Below are positions 22,709 to 31,353 of a stretch of DNA of 40,133 nt, piece by piece. The position numbers were made by a program, and so were the translations under genes. Numbering within the stretch: position 1 is the stretch's first letter; every line of letters begins with the position of its first letter. The notes below the pieces were generated by a model, which was not told the origin of the DNA, searched no databases, and saw only the letters and a program-made list of their open reading frames with translations. The DNA is from Pseudomonas gessardii (GTDB lineage: Bacteria; Pseudomonadota; Gammaproteobacteria; Pseudomonadales; Pseudomonadaceae), in the NCBI RefSeq assembly GCF_001983165.1, contig NZ_MNPU01000055.1:1-40133 (forward strand). The letters run 5' to 3'.

Positions 22709-23523
22709 GTAGTGCCAAGGGAGTTATCCGTGTACTTGGGCTGTGCTGTATCAGCCCGTTGGTCTTCGCTGCCGATGTACCAGGGAGCCAGGATTTGCCC
22801 AGCGTGGCCCGTCAAGTGGATGCGCAGATTGTCGACTACCGGCCCGCCGAAGAAAAAGAACGCATCTACCCCATGGGCGCGATCCGCAAGATCAGCGGCC
22901 AGTTGCGTTACGAAGGCCAGGCCACGGCGCGTGGCCAAGTGACAGCCATTACCTATGAGTTGCCCGCCGAACACAGTTCCAGCGCGGCCTTCAAATCCAC
23001 GCGTGAGGCATTGCAAGAGCAGGGTGCGCAGTTGCTGTTCTGGTGCCAGGCCCGCGATTGTGGCGAAAGCAGCCTGTGGGCCAATGAAGTGCTGGGCAAT
23101 GCCAAGCTGGTCGGCGCCGATGGCCAGCAGGAATTCCTGTTGCTGCGCCTCGCAGCCCCTCAGGACAATTCCCTGGTGGCGCTGTACGGCATCACTCGCG
23201 GCAATCGTCGGGCTTACCTGCATGTCGAGCAAATGGACGCCAGTGCGCCACTGGGGCAATTGCTGCCGACCTCGGCCACGCTGCTGCGCGAATTGAAAAG
23301 CACCGGCGACCTGGACTTCCCCTTGTTGGGCACTGAGCCCGACACAACGTGGTTGACCCTGATTTCCCGTGGATTGAACCTCGATACCACCTTGCGGGTC
23401 AGTTTGAGCGGGCCCAACGCCGAAGCCTGGCGCCAGGGCCTGATCGACAAGGGCGTACGCGCGGCGCGATTGGAAACCGGCACTGGCGAAGCCAAGGGCC
23501 TGCATCTACAAGTGATCCGCTGA
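22705..23523 (+). CDS. DUF4892 exported protein
   Basis: Predicted 272-residue protein with an N-terminal signal peptide (VIRVLGLCCISPLVFA, cleavage near FAA-DV), hence periplasmic or outer-membrane associated. The central part (YPMGAIRKISGQLRYEGQ, CQARDCGESSLWAN, QEFLLLRLA) is characteristic of DUF4892, a family largely confined to Pseudomonas and relatives. The C-terminal portion (LRVSLSGPNAEAWRQGLIDKGVRAARLETGTGEAKGLHLQVIR) looks like an OmpA-like periplasmic tail. Function unknown. It follows two hydrolases and a coupled 18-codon ORF; the following gene is a membrane protein 72 bases on. Confidence 0.82.
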   Translation: MSSAKGVIRVLGLCCISPLVFAADVPGSQDLPSVARQVDAQIVDYRPAEEKERIYPMGAIRKISGQLRYEGQATARGQVTAITYELPAEHSSSAAFKSTREALQEQGAQLLFWCQARDCGESSLWANEVLGNAKLVGADGQQEFLLLRLAAPQDNSLVALYGITRGNRRAYLHVEQMDASAPLGQLLPTSATLLRELKSTGDLDFPLLGTEPDTTWLTLISRGLNLDTTLRVSLSGPNAEAWRQGLIDKGVRAARLETGTGEAKGLHLQVIR

Positions 23524-23595
23524 TCGTTCCAGGGCGAACGGACCCGTGCCGTTCGCCTAAGCTCTTGCTCTACAAACTTCTTTTCGAGAAACCAC

Positions 23596-24657
23596 ATGCT
23601 CAACAATGATCGCCTGCTGGTGCAGATCCTGCTCCTGGTGCTGTTTGGTGCCAGTTTCTGGGTGATGGCGCCGTTCTGGTCGGCGCTGTTCTGGGGCGCA
23701 GTGCTGGCATTTGCCAGTTGGCCGCTGATGCGCCTGTTGACCCGTGCCCTGGGCGGCCGCGAATCCCTGGCGGCCGGAATCCTGACCTTGGGCTGGATGT
23801 TATTGGTGGCGGTGCCGCTGGTGTGGTTGGGCTTCAACCTGGCCGACCATGTACGTGACGCCGTGGCGCTGATCAAGGATGTGCAGGTCGATGGCTTGCC
23901 CGAAGCACCGACGTGGCTGGGTTCGATCCCCTTTGTCGGAGAACGACTGGTGGGCATGTGGGACAGCATCGACCAGCAGGGCGCGGCCTTGATGGTCACG
24001 ATCAAGCCGTACCTGGGACAGGTCGGCAACTGGTTGCTGGCCCGTAGCGCACAGATTGGCGGCGGCATCCTGGAACTGACCCTGAGCCTGGTGTTTGTAT
24101 TCTTTTTCTACCGCGACGGGCCGCGCCTGGCGATGTTCGTTCACCGCCTGCTGGAGCGCTTGATCGGTGAACGTGCCGGTTACTACATCGACCTGGTGGC
24201 CGGTACGGTGCAGCGGGTGGTCAACGGTGTGATCGGCACTGCCGCCGCCCAGGCGCTGCTGGCGCTGATTGGCTTCCTGATTGCCGGGGTACCCGGAGCG
24301 CTGGTGCTGGGGATTGTCACCTTCCTGCTGAGCCTGATCCCCATGGGACCGCCACTGGTCTGGATCCCGGCCACTGCCTGGCTGGTGTGGAAGGGCGATT
24401 ACACCTACGCGGTATTCCTTGGCGTCTGGGGCACGTTCATCATCAGCGGCGTGGACAACGTACTCAAACCGTACCTGATCAGCCGCGGCGGCAACCTGCC
24501 GTTGGTGATCGTGTTGCTGGGGGTGTTTGGTGGGTTGATCGCGTTTGGTTTTATCGGCTTGTTTATCGGACCGACATTGTTGGCGGTGGCGTACAGCCTG
24601 TTGACGGATTGGAGTGCGAGCCAGGCGCAGGTGCGCCGGGAAGACAAGGTGGGCTGA
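23596..24657 (+). CDS. AI-2E family transporter (membrane protein)
   Basis: Predicted 353-residue inner-membrane protein of the AI-2E/PerM family (PF01594). Several hydrophobic helices are visible (8-40, 55-80, then after a soluble segment 155-178, 215-300 and 315-340), with the family signature FFYRDGPRL and the C-terminal DNVLKPYLISRG. The family name comes from E. coli TqsA, but most members are not quorum-sensing exporters, so no signalling role is claimed. The ribosome site is weak (GAGAAA). A 26-base hairpin (24665-24690) lies just after the stop. Confidence 0.92.
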   Translation: MLNNDRLLVQILLLVLFGASFWVMAPFWSALFWGAVLAFASWPLMRLLTRALGGRESLAAGILTLGWMLLVAVPLVWLGFNLADHVRDAVALIKDVQVDGLPEAPTWLGSIPFVGERLVGMWDSIDQQGAALMVTIKPYLGQVGNWLLARSAQIGGGILELTLSLVFVFFFYRDGPRLAMFVHRLLERLIGERAGYYIDLVAGTVQRVVNGVIGTAAAQALLALIGFLIAGVPGALVLGIVTFLLSLIPMGPPLVWIPATAWLVWKGDYTYAVFLGVWGTFIISGVDNVLKPYLISRGGNLPLVIVLLGVFGGLIAFGFIGLFIGPTLLAVAYSLLTDWSASQAQVRREDKVG

Positions 24658-24664
24658 TCCCTTT

Positions 24665-24690
24665 GTCAGAGCTGGCTTGCCGGCTCTGAC
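24665..24690 (+). terminator. Hairpin after the AI-2E gene (terminator-like, no U-run)
   Basis: GTCAGAGC (24665-24672) pairs with GCTCTGAC (24683-24690), extended by TGG/CCG around a CTTG loop to 11 bp. No T-run follows, so it may be a processing or protective hairpin instead of an intrinsic terminator. Confidence 0.5.
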
Positions 24691-24853
24691 GGCCTTGAGG
24701 CTCGCGGTGAACGAATGTATCGGCTTTGAAATATTAGCCGGTTCTCCCCGTTAAATGAGTGCTTGCCGAGGATTTACCGATCATCGGATCCCGCAAAGCC
24801 GCTGCTTGCGCTACAATCCGCGCCGATTTCGACTTGCCTGAGAGCCCATTCCA

Positions 24854-25552
24854 ATGTCCGTCTGCCAGACTCCTATCATCGTCGCCCTGGATTACCCCAC
24901 CCGTGACGCCGCACTGAAGCTGGCTGACCAGTTGGATCCCAAGCTCTGCCGGGTCAAGGTCGGCAAGGAGCTGTTCACCAGTTGCGCCGCAGAAATCGTC
25001 GGCACCCTGCGTGACAAGGGCTTCGAAGTATTTCTCGACCTGAAATTCCACGATATCCCCAACACCACTGCGATGGCGGTCAAGGCTGCTGCCGAAATGG
25101 GCGTGTGGATGGTCAACGTCCATTGTTCCGGTGGCCTGCGCATGATGGCCGCGTGCCGTGAAGTGCTGGAGCAACGCAGCGGTCCCAAGCCGTTGTTGAT
25201 CGGTGTGACCGTGCTGACCAGCATGGAGCGTGAAGACCTGGCCGGCATTGGCCTGGATATCGAGCCTCAGGAACAGGTGTTGCGCCTGGCGGCCCTGGCG
25301 CAGAAGGCCGGCCTCGATGGTTTGGTCTGCTCGGCGCTGGAAGCCCAGGCGTTGAAGACCGCCCATCCGGCGCTGCAATTGGTGACTCCGGGGATTCGTC
25401 CAGCGGGCAGCGCCCAGGACGACCAGCGTCGTATCCTGACCCCGCGCCAGGCGTTGGATGCTGGTTCCGATTATCTGGTGATCGGTCGCCCGATCAGCCA
25501 GGCGGCTGAACCGGCCAAGGCGTTGGCGGCGGTGGTCGCCGAAATCGCTTGA
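24854..25552 (+). CDS. pyrF: Orotidine 5'-phosphate decarboxylase
   Basis: Encodes the 232-residue enzyme converting OMP to UMP in pyrimidine synthesis. The catalytic Lys-Asp-Lys-Asp network is present: Lys35, and Asp62-x-Lys64-x-x-Asp67 within FLDLKFHDIPNT. VTPGIRP (phosphate-binding) and DYLVIGRPI close the barrel. A weak GAGAG site precedes the ATG, and a TACAAT box at 24812-24817 fits a -10 element, with no convincing -35. Followed by a REPIN and the convergent reductase gene. Confidence 0.98.
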   Translation: MSVCQTPIIVALDYPTRDAALKLADQLDPKLCRVKVGKELFTSCAAEIVGTLRDKGFEVFLDLKFHDIPNTTAMAVKAAAEMGVWMVNVHCSGGLRMMAACREVLEQRSGPKPLLIGVTVLTSMEREDLAGIGLDIEPQEQVLRLAALAQKAGLDGLVCSALEAQALKTAHPALQLVTPGIRPAGSAQDDQRRILTPRQALDAGSDYLVIGRPISQAAEPAKALAAVVAEIA

Positions 25553-25569
25553 TGCCCTTGGGCTAAAAA

Positions 25570-25657
25570 TGTAGGAGCTGGCGTGCCTGCGATAGCATCA
25601 CCTCGGGGCTACTGAAAAAACCGAGGCGTCTGCATCGCAGGCAAGCCAGCTCCCACA
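25570..25657. repeat. REPIN (TGGCTTGCCTG class)
   Basis: A REP at 25570-25593 (TGTAGGAGCTGGCGTGCCTG...) is mirrored at 25634-25657, with imperfectly paired inner arms (CACCTCGG / CCGAGGCG) around a short loop. It is a third sequence class beside those at 4310-4545. It lies between convergent pyrF and the reductase. Confidence 0.85.
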
Positions 25658-25672
25658 TTGGTTTGTGGTGTG

Positions 25673-26680
25673 TCAGTTGACCTTCAGCACCAACTTGCCA
25701 AAGTTCTCGCCGTTGAACAGCTTCATCAGCGTCTCCGGGAATGTCTCCAGTCCTTCGACAATATCTTCCTTGCTCTTGAGCTTGCCCTGGGCCATCCAGC
25801 CGGCCATTTCCTGCCCGGCCGCGGCAAAGTTCGCCGCATGATCCATCACCACAAAGCCTTCCATGCGCGCCCGATTGACCAGCAGTGACAAGTAGTTGGC
25901 CGGGCCCTTCACGGCTTCCTTGTTGTTGTACTGGCTGATGGCTCCACAGATCACCACCCGCGCTTTCAACGCGAGGCGGCTGAGCACGGCGTCGAGGATA
26001 TCGCCGCCGACGTTATCGAAATACACATCCACGCCTTTCGGGCATTCGCGCTTGAGGGCCGCCGGCACGTCTTCGCTCTTGTAGTCGATGGCCGCGTCGA
26101 ACCCCAGTTCATCCACCAGAAACTTGCACTTGTCGGCGCCACCGGCAATTCCCACCACACGGCAGCCCTTGATCTTGGCGATCTGCCCGGCAATGCTACC
26201 CACCGCACCGGCGGCGCCGGAGATCACCACGGTATCGCCAGCCTTGGGCGCGCCGGTGTCGAGCAGGGCGAAGTAGGCGGTCATGCCGGTCATGCCCAGT
26301 GCCGACAGATAACGCGGCAGTGGTGCCAATTTCGGATCGACCTTGTAGAAACCACGCGGCTCGCCGAGGAAGTAATCCTGCACGCCCAGGGCACCATTGA
26401 CGTAATCGCCGATCGCGAACTTCGGGTTGTTCGAGGCGATGACCTGGCCTACGCCCAGTGCACGCATGACTTCGCCGATGGCTACCGGCGGGATGTAGGA
26501 CTTGCCTTCATTCATCCAGCCACGCATGGCCGGGTCGAGGGACAGGTATTCGTTGTGCACCAGCACCTGGCCGTCTGCCAGGTTGCCCACCGGCACTTCC
26601 TGATAGGTGAAGGTGTCCCGCGTGGCCGCGCCGACCGGGCGTTTGGCAAGCAGGAATTGGCGGTTGGTCTGGGCAGTCAT
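25673..26680 (-). CDS. NADP-dependent MDR-family oxidoreductase
   Basis: Predicted 335-residue zinc-independent medium-chain reductase, similar to the curcumin reductase CurA/YncB and leukotriene B4 dehydrogenase group; these reduce activated C=C bonds with NADPH in the cytosol. The cofactor motif AAGAVGSIAGQIAK is at residues 156-169, preceded by MTGMTAYFALLD. LSLDPAMRGWM and the YDNVGG-like YFDNVGGDILDAVL are typical. The start at 26680 (MTAQTNRQFLLAKRPVG) is the family N-terminus and follows CAGAG; a longer reading would add 45 unrelated residues. Divergent from the SDR gene. Confidence 0.93.
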   Translation of the reverse strand: MTAQTNRQFLLAKRPVGAATRDTFTYQEVPVGNLADGQVLVHNEYLSLDPAMRGWMNEGKSYIPPVAIGEVMRALGVGQVIASNNPKFAIGDYVNGALGVQDYFLGEPRGFYKVDPKLAPLPRYLSALGMTGMTAYFALLDTGAPKAGDTVVISGAAGAVGSIAGQIAKIKGCRVVGIAGGADKCKFLVDELGFDAAIDYKSEDVPAALKRECPKGVDVYFDNVGGDILDAVLSRLALKARVVICGAISQYNNKEAVKGPANYLSLLVNRARMEGFVVMDHAANFAAAGQEMAGWMAQGKLKSKEDIVEGLETFPETLMKLFNGENFGKLVLKVN

Positions 26681-26906
26681 GGCAAGGACTCTGGGTAAAT
26701 GGACCTCAAGTGATAGACCTTCCAGGCCATGGGAGCAAGCTCGGCCGATCACTGCGAATGCCCGCCGATAGGCTGGGTTGATAGTGAGCCCGGCAGGCTT
26801 ATCACTGCCACGCATGGGCGTCCAACCGGCCCTCTGATAGTGCTGACGCGCAGCGCTGGCTCCTGGCTATGCTGGGTCCAAAGGCATTCATCCAAGGATA
26901 ATAAGC

Positions 26907-27668
26907 ATGAGCATGACGTTTTCCGGCCAGGTTGCCCTGGTCACCGGCGCCGCCAACGGCATTGGCCGCGCCACGGCGCTGGCATTTGCCCAGGAAGGCT
27001 TGAAAGTGGTGGTCGCCGACCTGGATGTGGCGGGTGGCGAAGGTACGGTCGCGTTGATCCGTGAGGCAGGCGGCGAAGCGGTGTTCGTGCGCTGCAACGT
27101 CACCCTGGAGGCGGATGTACAACAACTGATGCAGCAGGTGTTGCACAGCTATGGTCGCCTGGACTATGCGTTCAACAACGCCGGCATCGAGATTGAACAG
27201 GGCAAGCTGGCTGACGGCACCCTGGACGAGTTCGACGCCATCATGGGCGTCAACGTCAAGGGCGTGTGGTTGTGCATGAAGTATCAGTTGCCGTTGCTGC
27301 TGGCCCAGGGCGGTGGGGCGATCGTCAACACTGCATCGGTGGCCGGGTTGGGGGCTGCGCCGAAGATGAGCATTTATGCAGCGTCCAAGCATGCGGTAAT
27401 CGGCCTGACCAAGTCGGCGGCCATCGAATATGCGAAAAAGAAAATCCGCGTCAACGCGGTGTGCCCGGCGGTGATTGATACGGACATGTTCCGCCGTGCC
27501 TATGAAGCCGATCCGCGCAAGGCCGAATTTGCCGCCGCCATGCATCCGGTCGGGCGTATTGGGACTGTCGGTGAGATTGCCAGCGCGGTGCTCTATCTGT
27601 GCAGCGATGGCGCTGCGTTCACCACCGGTCATGCGTTGGCCGTAGATGGTGGTGCGACGGCTATTTAG
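26907..27668 (+). CDS. SDR family oxidoreductase
   Basis: Predicted 253-residue classical short-chain dehydrogenase. TGAANGIG (13-20) binds NAD(P), NNAG is at 90-93, and the catalytic set is Ser144, Tyr157 and Lys161 (SIYAASK). Asp38 and Asp40 after beta-2 (VVADLDV) favour NAD(H) over NADP(H). The C-terminal TTGHALAVDGGATAI is standard. An AAGGATAA site precedes the ATG. Substrate cannot be inferred; it is divergent from an ene-reductase-like gene and upstream of a MocR regulator. Confidence 0.93.
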   Translation: MSMTFSGQVALVTGAANGIGRATALAFAQEGLKVVVADLDVAGGEGTVALIREAGGEAVFVRCNVTLEADVQQLMQQVLHSYGRLDYAFNNAGIEIEQGKLADGTLDEFDAIMGVNVKGVWLCMKYQLPLLLAQGGGAIVNTASVAGLGAAPKMSIYAASKHAVIGLTKSAAIEYAKKKIRVNAVCPAVIDTDMFRRAYEADPRKAEFAAAMHPVGRIGTVGEIASAVLYLCSDGAAFTTGHALAVDGGATAI

Positions 27669-27828
27669 GACCTGCTGCCCTGCGCCACTGAGAAAGTGAT
27701 TTCGAGTGCTGTGGGGCGTTTCCGTAGGTGGCAAGATGCCCTGGCTCATTATGTTTCAATAGGTAAATATCTCAATAAAATCAATGATTTAATAAAAATA
27801 TGAACGGGGTGATCCTGACCTTCTGTGC

Positions 27829-27858
27829 TTAACTGTTTTGAGTTAAATGCCAAACAGT
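27829..27858 (+). promoter_or_regulatory. Candidate operator before the MocR-type gene
   Basis: Overlapping inverted repeats: TTAACT (27829-27834) with AGTTAA (27841-27846), and ACTGTTT (27832-27838) with AAACAGT (27852-27858). They lie just before the start at 27874 and after an AT-rich stretch, a place where MocR-type proteins often autoregulate. Motif by eye only. Confidence 0.35.
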
Positions 27859-27873
27859 AGAAGGGGGTGGCTC

Positions 27874-29298
27874 ATGGATTTAGGGATCAATCGACAAGCC
27901 CTTGTGCCGGTGGTTCAGCAAATTGTCAGCGCCATTGCCGCGTGGATTCGGGAGAGCGGGGTCAGCCCTGGAACGCGCCTGCCTTCCATCCGGCAACTGG
28001 CCCATGCCAACCTGCTCAGTCAATCCAGTGTGATCGAGGCCCTTGAACGCATGGTGGCCGAAGGGGTGTTGGCTTCAAGAGCCGGCTCGGGGTTTGTGAT
28101 CGCGGCACAGCCGGTTGCCAGTAGCTCACTGGCTGAGTGCCAGTGGTATGAGGGCGCGGAGCGCAGGTGGGGGGCCTTTACCGATAACCAGTTGGGCGAA
28201 TTGAAGCTGGGGTGCGGTTGGCTGCCGGACTCCTGGCGTGAAGCGGATGACATCAGCTACGCGATTCGCGAAATCAGCCGCACCGATACCGCAGGGGTTT
28301 TCAACTACAGCACGCCCCTGGGGTTGCCGGTGTTGCGTGAACAGTTGCACAAACGCCTGGCCCAGATTCAGGTCGCCAGCAGCGCCGAACGGATCCTCAC
28401 CACCCACGGTGCCAGCCATGCCCAGGACTTGTTGATACGCACCTTGCTCAAGGCCGGCGACACGGTGGTGGTTGAAACGCCTGGCTACGGCAACCTGTAT
28501 CGTCAGTTGGCTTTCCATGGTGTCAGGTTGCTGGAGGTCCCCAGGACCCGCAGCGGCCCGGATATTCAAACCCTGGAAACGCTTTTGGTCAGCCACCACC
28601 CCAAGTGCCTGTTCATCAACAGCCTCTACCACAACCCGACGGGCACCAGCCTTTCACGCGGGGTGGCCGAACGCCTGTTGCACTTGGCCAGCGCCCACGA
28701 CTTCCTGATTGTCGAGGAAGATGTCTATGGCGACCTGCAACATGCTTCCTGTATCCGGCTGGCGGCGCTGGCCCATGATGATCGGGTCATCTATGTTTCA
28801 AGCTTTTCCAAGACCCTGAGCAGCGCCCTGCGGGTCGGCTATCTGACCGCCAGCACGGCGCTTATCAGCCAGGTGCTCAAGCTCAAGACCTTGACGGGCA
28901 TGGGCACCTCACGCTTCGCCGAAGCCATGGTGGCCAGCCTCTTGGCCAACGGCACCTACCGCAAATGGGTGCAACGCCTGCGCCGACGGTTGAGCGCGGA
29001 GATGACGAAAACCTTGCAGGTGCTGGAGGACGAAGAGTGGGAAGTCTTTGCAGTGCCAGCGGGCGGCATGTTTATTTGGGCGCGCCCAGGGCCAGGGGGG
29101 GGCTCAAGGTTGCACGCACGGGCCCGACAGCTTGGGGTCTTGCTGTCTTCCGGGGAGCTGTTCAGCCCGACTGGCGAGCATGCTGACTGGCTACGGATCA
29201 ATGTGGCCTACGCCTGCGATCATCGGGCCTTGGCGTTGTTCAAGGCCATGGGGCCTGCTGGATCGACCTCCACCATTCTGAAAACGACGGGTATGTAG
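27874..29298 (+). CDS. MocR-type PLP-dependent regulator (GntR/aminotransferase fusion)
   Basis: Predicted 474-residue MocR-family regulator. An N-terminal GntR winged helix (about residues 1-75: GTRLPSIRQLAHANLLSQSSVIEALERMVAEG) is fused to a fold-type I aminotransferase-like domain. The PLP lysine is in VSSFSKTLSSALRVGY, and YHNPTGTS and VEEDVYGDL are hallmark segments. Such proteins sense PLP, amino acids or amines and control neighbouring catabolic genes. The ATG at 27874 follows AAGGGGGTGG; an upstream ATG at 27847 is less likely. Whether it controls the SDR gene, the chemoreceptor downstream or only itself is unknown. Confidence 0.93.
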   Translation: MDLGINRQALVPVVQQIVSAIAAWIRESGVSPGTRLPSIRQLAHANLLSQSSVIEALERMVAEGVLASRAGSGFVIAAQPVASSSLAECQWYEGAERRWGAFTDNQLGELKLGCGWLPDSWREADDISYAIREISRTDTAGVFNYSTPLGLPVLREQLHKRLAQIQVASSAERILTTHGASHAQDLLIRTLLKAGDTVVVETPGYGNLYRQLAFHGVRLLEVPRTRSGPDIQTLETLLVSHHPKCLFINSLYHNPTGTSLSRGVAERLLHLASAHDFLIVEEDVYGDLQHASCIRLAALAHDDRVIYVSSFSKTLSSALRVGYLTASTALISQVLKLKTLTGMGTSRFAEAMVASLLANGTYRKWVQRLRRRLSAEMTKTLQVLEDEEWEVFAVPAGGMFIWARPGPGGGSRLHARARQLGVLLSSGELFSPTGEHADWLRINVAYACDHRALALFKAMGPAGSTSTILKTTGM

Positions 29299-29349
29299 CT
29301 TTTTGCCATTATTGTGCTGGCAATGACTTGTGCTCCGGGGGGTGTCGTT

Positions 29350-29390
29350 GCGAATCTCGTTGCATGCAAACCCGGCCTGCCGGGATTCGC
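29350..29390 (+). other. Folded leader of the second chemoreceptor
   Basis: GCGAAT (29350-29355) pairs with ATTCGC (29385-29390) and encloses two palindromes, TTGCATGCAA (29360-29369) and CCCGG/CCGGG (29371-29375, 29380-29384). It could fold as a three-way junction or act as a terminator-like block between the MocR gene and the chemoreceptor. Confidence 0.3.
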
Positions 29391-29412
29391 CACGCCAAGA
29401 GGGTTAAGCGTA

Positions 29413-31353
29413 ATGATTTCGGCCGTGCAACGACGATTTGCCAACCTTGGGCTGGCCCGGAAACTGGCGCTGGGGTTTGCCCTGGTCTTGCTGTTGACTG
29501 CCTTGGTGGCGGCGGTTGGCGTGTGGTCCCTGCAAAGCGTTGGCCAGCGTTTTGTGGGGCTCAAGGGTATGTCCTCGCTCAATCAGGGGCTGCTGAACGT
29601 GCGCTTGATCGAGCAGGAGTATGCGTTGCGCACCGATGCCAAGTCGGTCGAGATCCTGCATGAACGGGTCGACAGCCTGGTGGCCGAAGCCCTGGCACTC
29701 GACATGACCGAGGTCGAGCAGGCGTTGGGTGCCTATCGCAAGGCGTTTGACGAGTTTGTCGAGCTGACCCAGGCCAAGGACCTGGCACTGGAAATGGCCA
29801 GTTGGTCGGTGTCCAGCGTCGCCAATAACCTTGATGTCTTGCAGGCCGGCCTGGCCGACGACGGGGCCTATGGTCTCAAGGAAAGCCAGGGCAGGGAGGG
29901 CGGCGAGTTTATCGAGCAGGCCGGGCAGGTGGGGCAGGTCTCGCGCCTGATGTTGCAAGCCATGAATGAAGCGCGGGTGCGCCTAGATCAAAGCCGCAAG
30001 GGTGATGAGGACAGTGCCGGGCAAGGCCGCATCGAGCAGGCTGACCAGGCCCTGGCCCAGGCCGAGCAACTGAAGACCCTGGTCAAGGACCCTGGCTATC
30101 AGACCGTGCTCAATGAGGTGGTTGGGCATATCGGCGCCTTCAGCGAAAAACTCACCGAATACACCGGCCTGCTGGCCCAGGAGAAAATCGTCTACCAGCA
30201 GTTGCATGAGCGGGCGGCGCAGGTGGTGTCACAGGTCAACCAGGCCTATGCGGCGCAGGACCAGTCGATGCAGGCGCAGTTGGCCAAGAGCAGCCTGCTG
30301 ATCATTGTTTCATCGGCCCTGGCCTTGTTGGTGGGGGTGATTGCGGCGTGGGTGATTACCCGCTTGATCGTCATGCCGCTGCGCAGCGTGATTGCCGTGG
30401 CCCGGCAGATTGCCGCAGGGGATCTCAGCGGGCGCATGGAGGTGAGCCGACAGGACGAGATGGGCCAATTGATGCAGGCGATGCAGCAGATGGGCGGTGG
30501 GCTGAGCAGCATGGTCAGCGGGTTGCAGGCTGGGATTGAGCAGTTGGCCAGCTCGGCCCAGTCGTTGTCCAGCGTGACCGAGCAGACGAATATCGAAGTC
30601 AGCAGCCAGAAAGAAGAGACCGAGCAAGTCGCCACCGCCATGAACCAGATGGCCGCCACGGTGCACGATGTGGCTCGCAATGCCGAGCAGGCCGCGCAAG
30701 CGGCACAGACCGCCGACGATAAAGTCGACAGCGGCCAGCAGGTGGTACGCCAGAGCTTGCAGCGCATCGAGTTGCTGGCCAGTTCGGCGACATCCGCCAG
30801 CACCAGCATCGAGAGCCTGAGTGCCGAGATCCAGAACATCGGCAGCGTGTTGGAGGTGATCAAAAGCGTCGCCGAGCAGACCAACCTGTTGGCGCTCAAC
30901 GCGGCCATCGAGGCGGCACGCGCTGGCGAGCAGGGGCGAGGTTTCGCGGTGGTCGCCGATGAAGTGCGCGCATTGGCCAGGCGCACCCAGCAATCGACGG
31001 AGGAAATCGAACGTCTGGTCAGCACCTTGCGCAGTGCTGCGCAGTCTTCAGTGCGGGATATCCAGCACAGCGGCGAGTTGGTGAAGCTGGCCGTCAGCGA
31101 TGTCCTGGAAACCGAAAGCGCCTTGGGCAGTATTGCGGTGGCGGTCTCGCAGATTCAGCAGATGAACCAACAGATCGCGGCGGCGGCCGAGCAGCAGAGT
31201 TCGGTGGCCGAAGAGATCAACCGTAGCGTCACCAGCATTCGCACGAGTGCCGATCAATCGGCGCTGAGCATGCAGGGCAACGCTGCATCGAGTGTCGAAC
31301 TGGCGCAGTTGGGCGCGCAGCTCAAGGGGATGGTGGGGCACTTTCGCCTGTGA
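29413..31353 (+). CDS. Methyl-accepting chemotaxis protein with long helical sensor (HBM-like)
   Basis: Predicted 646-residue chemoreceptor. TM1 about 17-37; periplasmic all-helical sensor about 38-292 (255 residues); TM2 about 293-315; HAMP; cytoplasmic signalling domain with EQTNLLALNAAIEAARAGE and VVADEVRALARRTQQSTEEIE. A sensor of this length and composition fits the helical bimodular (HBM) class, whose best-known member is McpS of P. putida, a receptor for TCA-cycle acids; the ligand here is unproven. The start at 29413 follows AGAGGGTTA; the longer frame from 29314 has an implausible leader. Convergent, directly abutting the next gene. Confidence 0.94.
   Translation: MISAVQRRFANLGLARKLALGFALVLLLTALVAAVGVWSLQSVGQRFVGLKGMSSLNQGLLNVRLIEQEYALRTDAKSVEILHERVDSLVAEALALDMTEVEQALGAYRKAFDEFVELTQAKDLALEMASWSVSSVANNLDVLQAGLADDGAYGLKESQGREGGEFIEQAGQVGQVSRLMLQAMNEARVRLDQSRKGDEDSAGQGRIEQADQALAQAEQLKTLVKDPGYQTVLNEVVGHIGAFSEKLTEYTGLLAQEKIVYQQLHERAAQVVSQVNQAYAAQDQSMQAQLAKSSLLIIVSSALALLVGVIAAWVITRLIVMPLRSVIAVARQIAAGDLSGRMEVSRQDEMGQLMQAMQQMGGGLSSMVSGLQAGIEQLASSAQSLSSVTEQTNIEVSSQKEETEQVATAMNQMAATVHDVARNAEQAAQAAQTADDKVDSGQQVVRQSLQRIELLASSATSASTSIESLSAEIQNIGSVLEVIKSVAEQTNLLALNAAIEAARAGEQGRGFAVVADEVRALARRTQQSTEEIERLVSTLRSAAQSSVRDIQHSGELVKLAVSDVLETESALGSIAVAVSQIQQMNQQIAAAAEQQSSVAEEINRSVTSIRTSADQSALSMQGNAASSVELAQLGAQLKGMVGHFRL

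Noticed and set aside
23596..24657. Quorum-sensing (AI-2) exporter
   Set aside because: The family name is historical; no luxS or lsr genes are nearby and most members have other roles.
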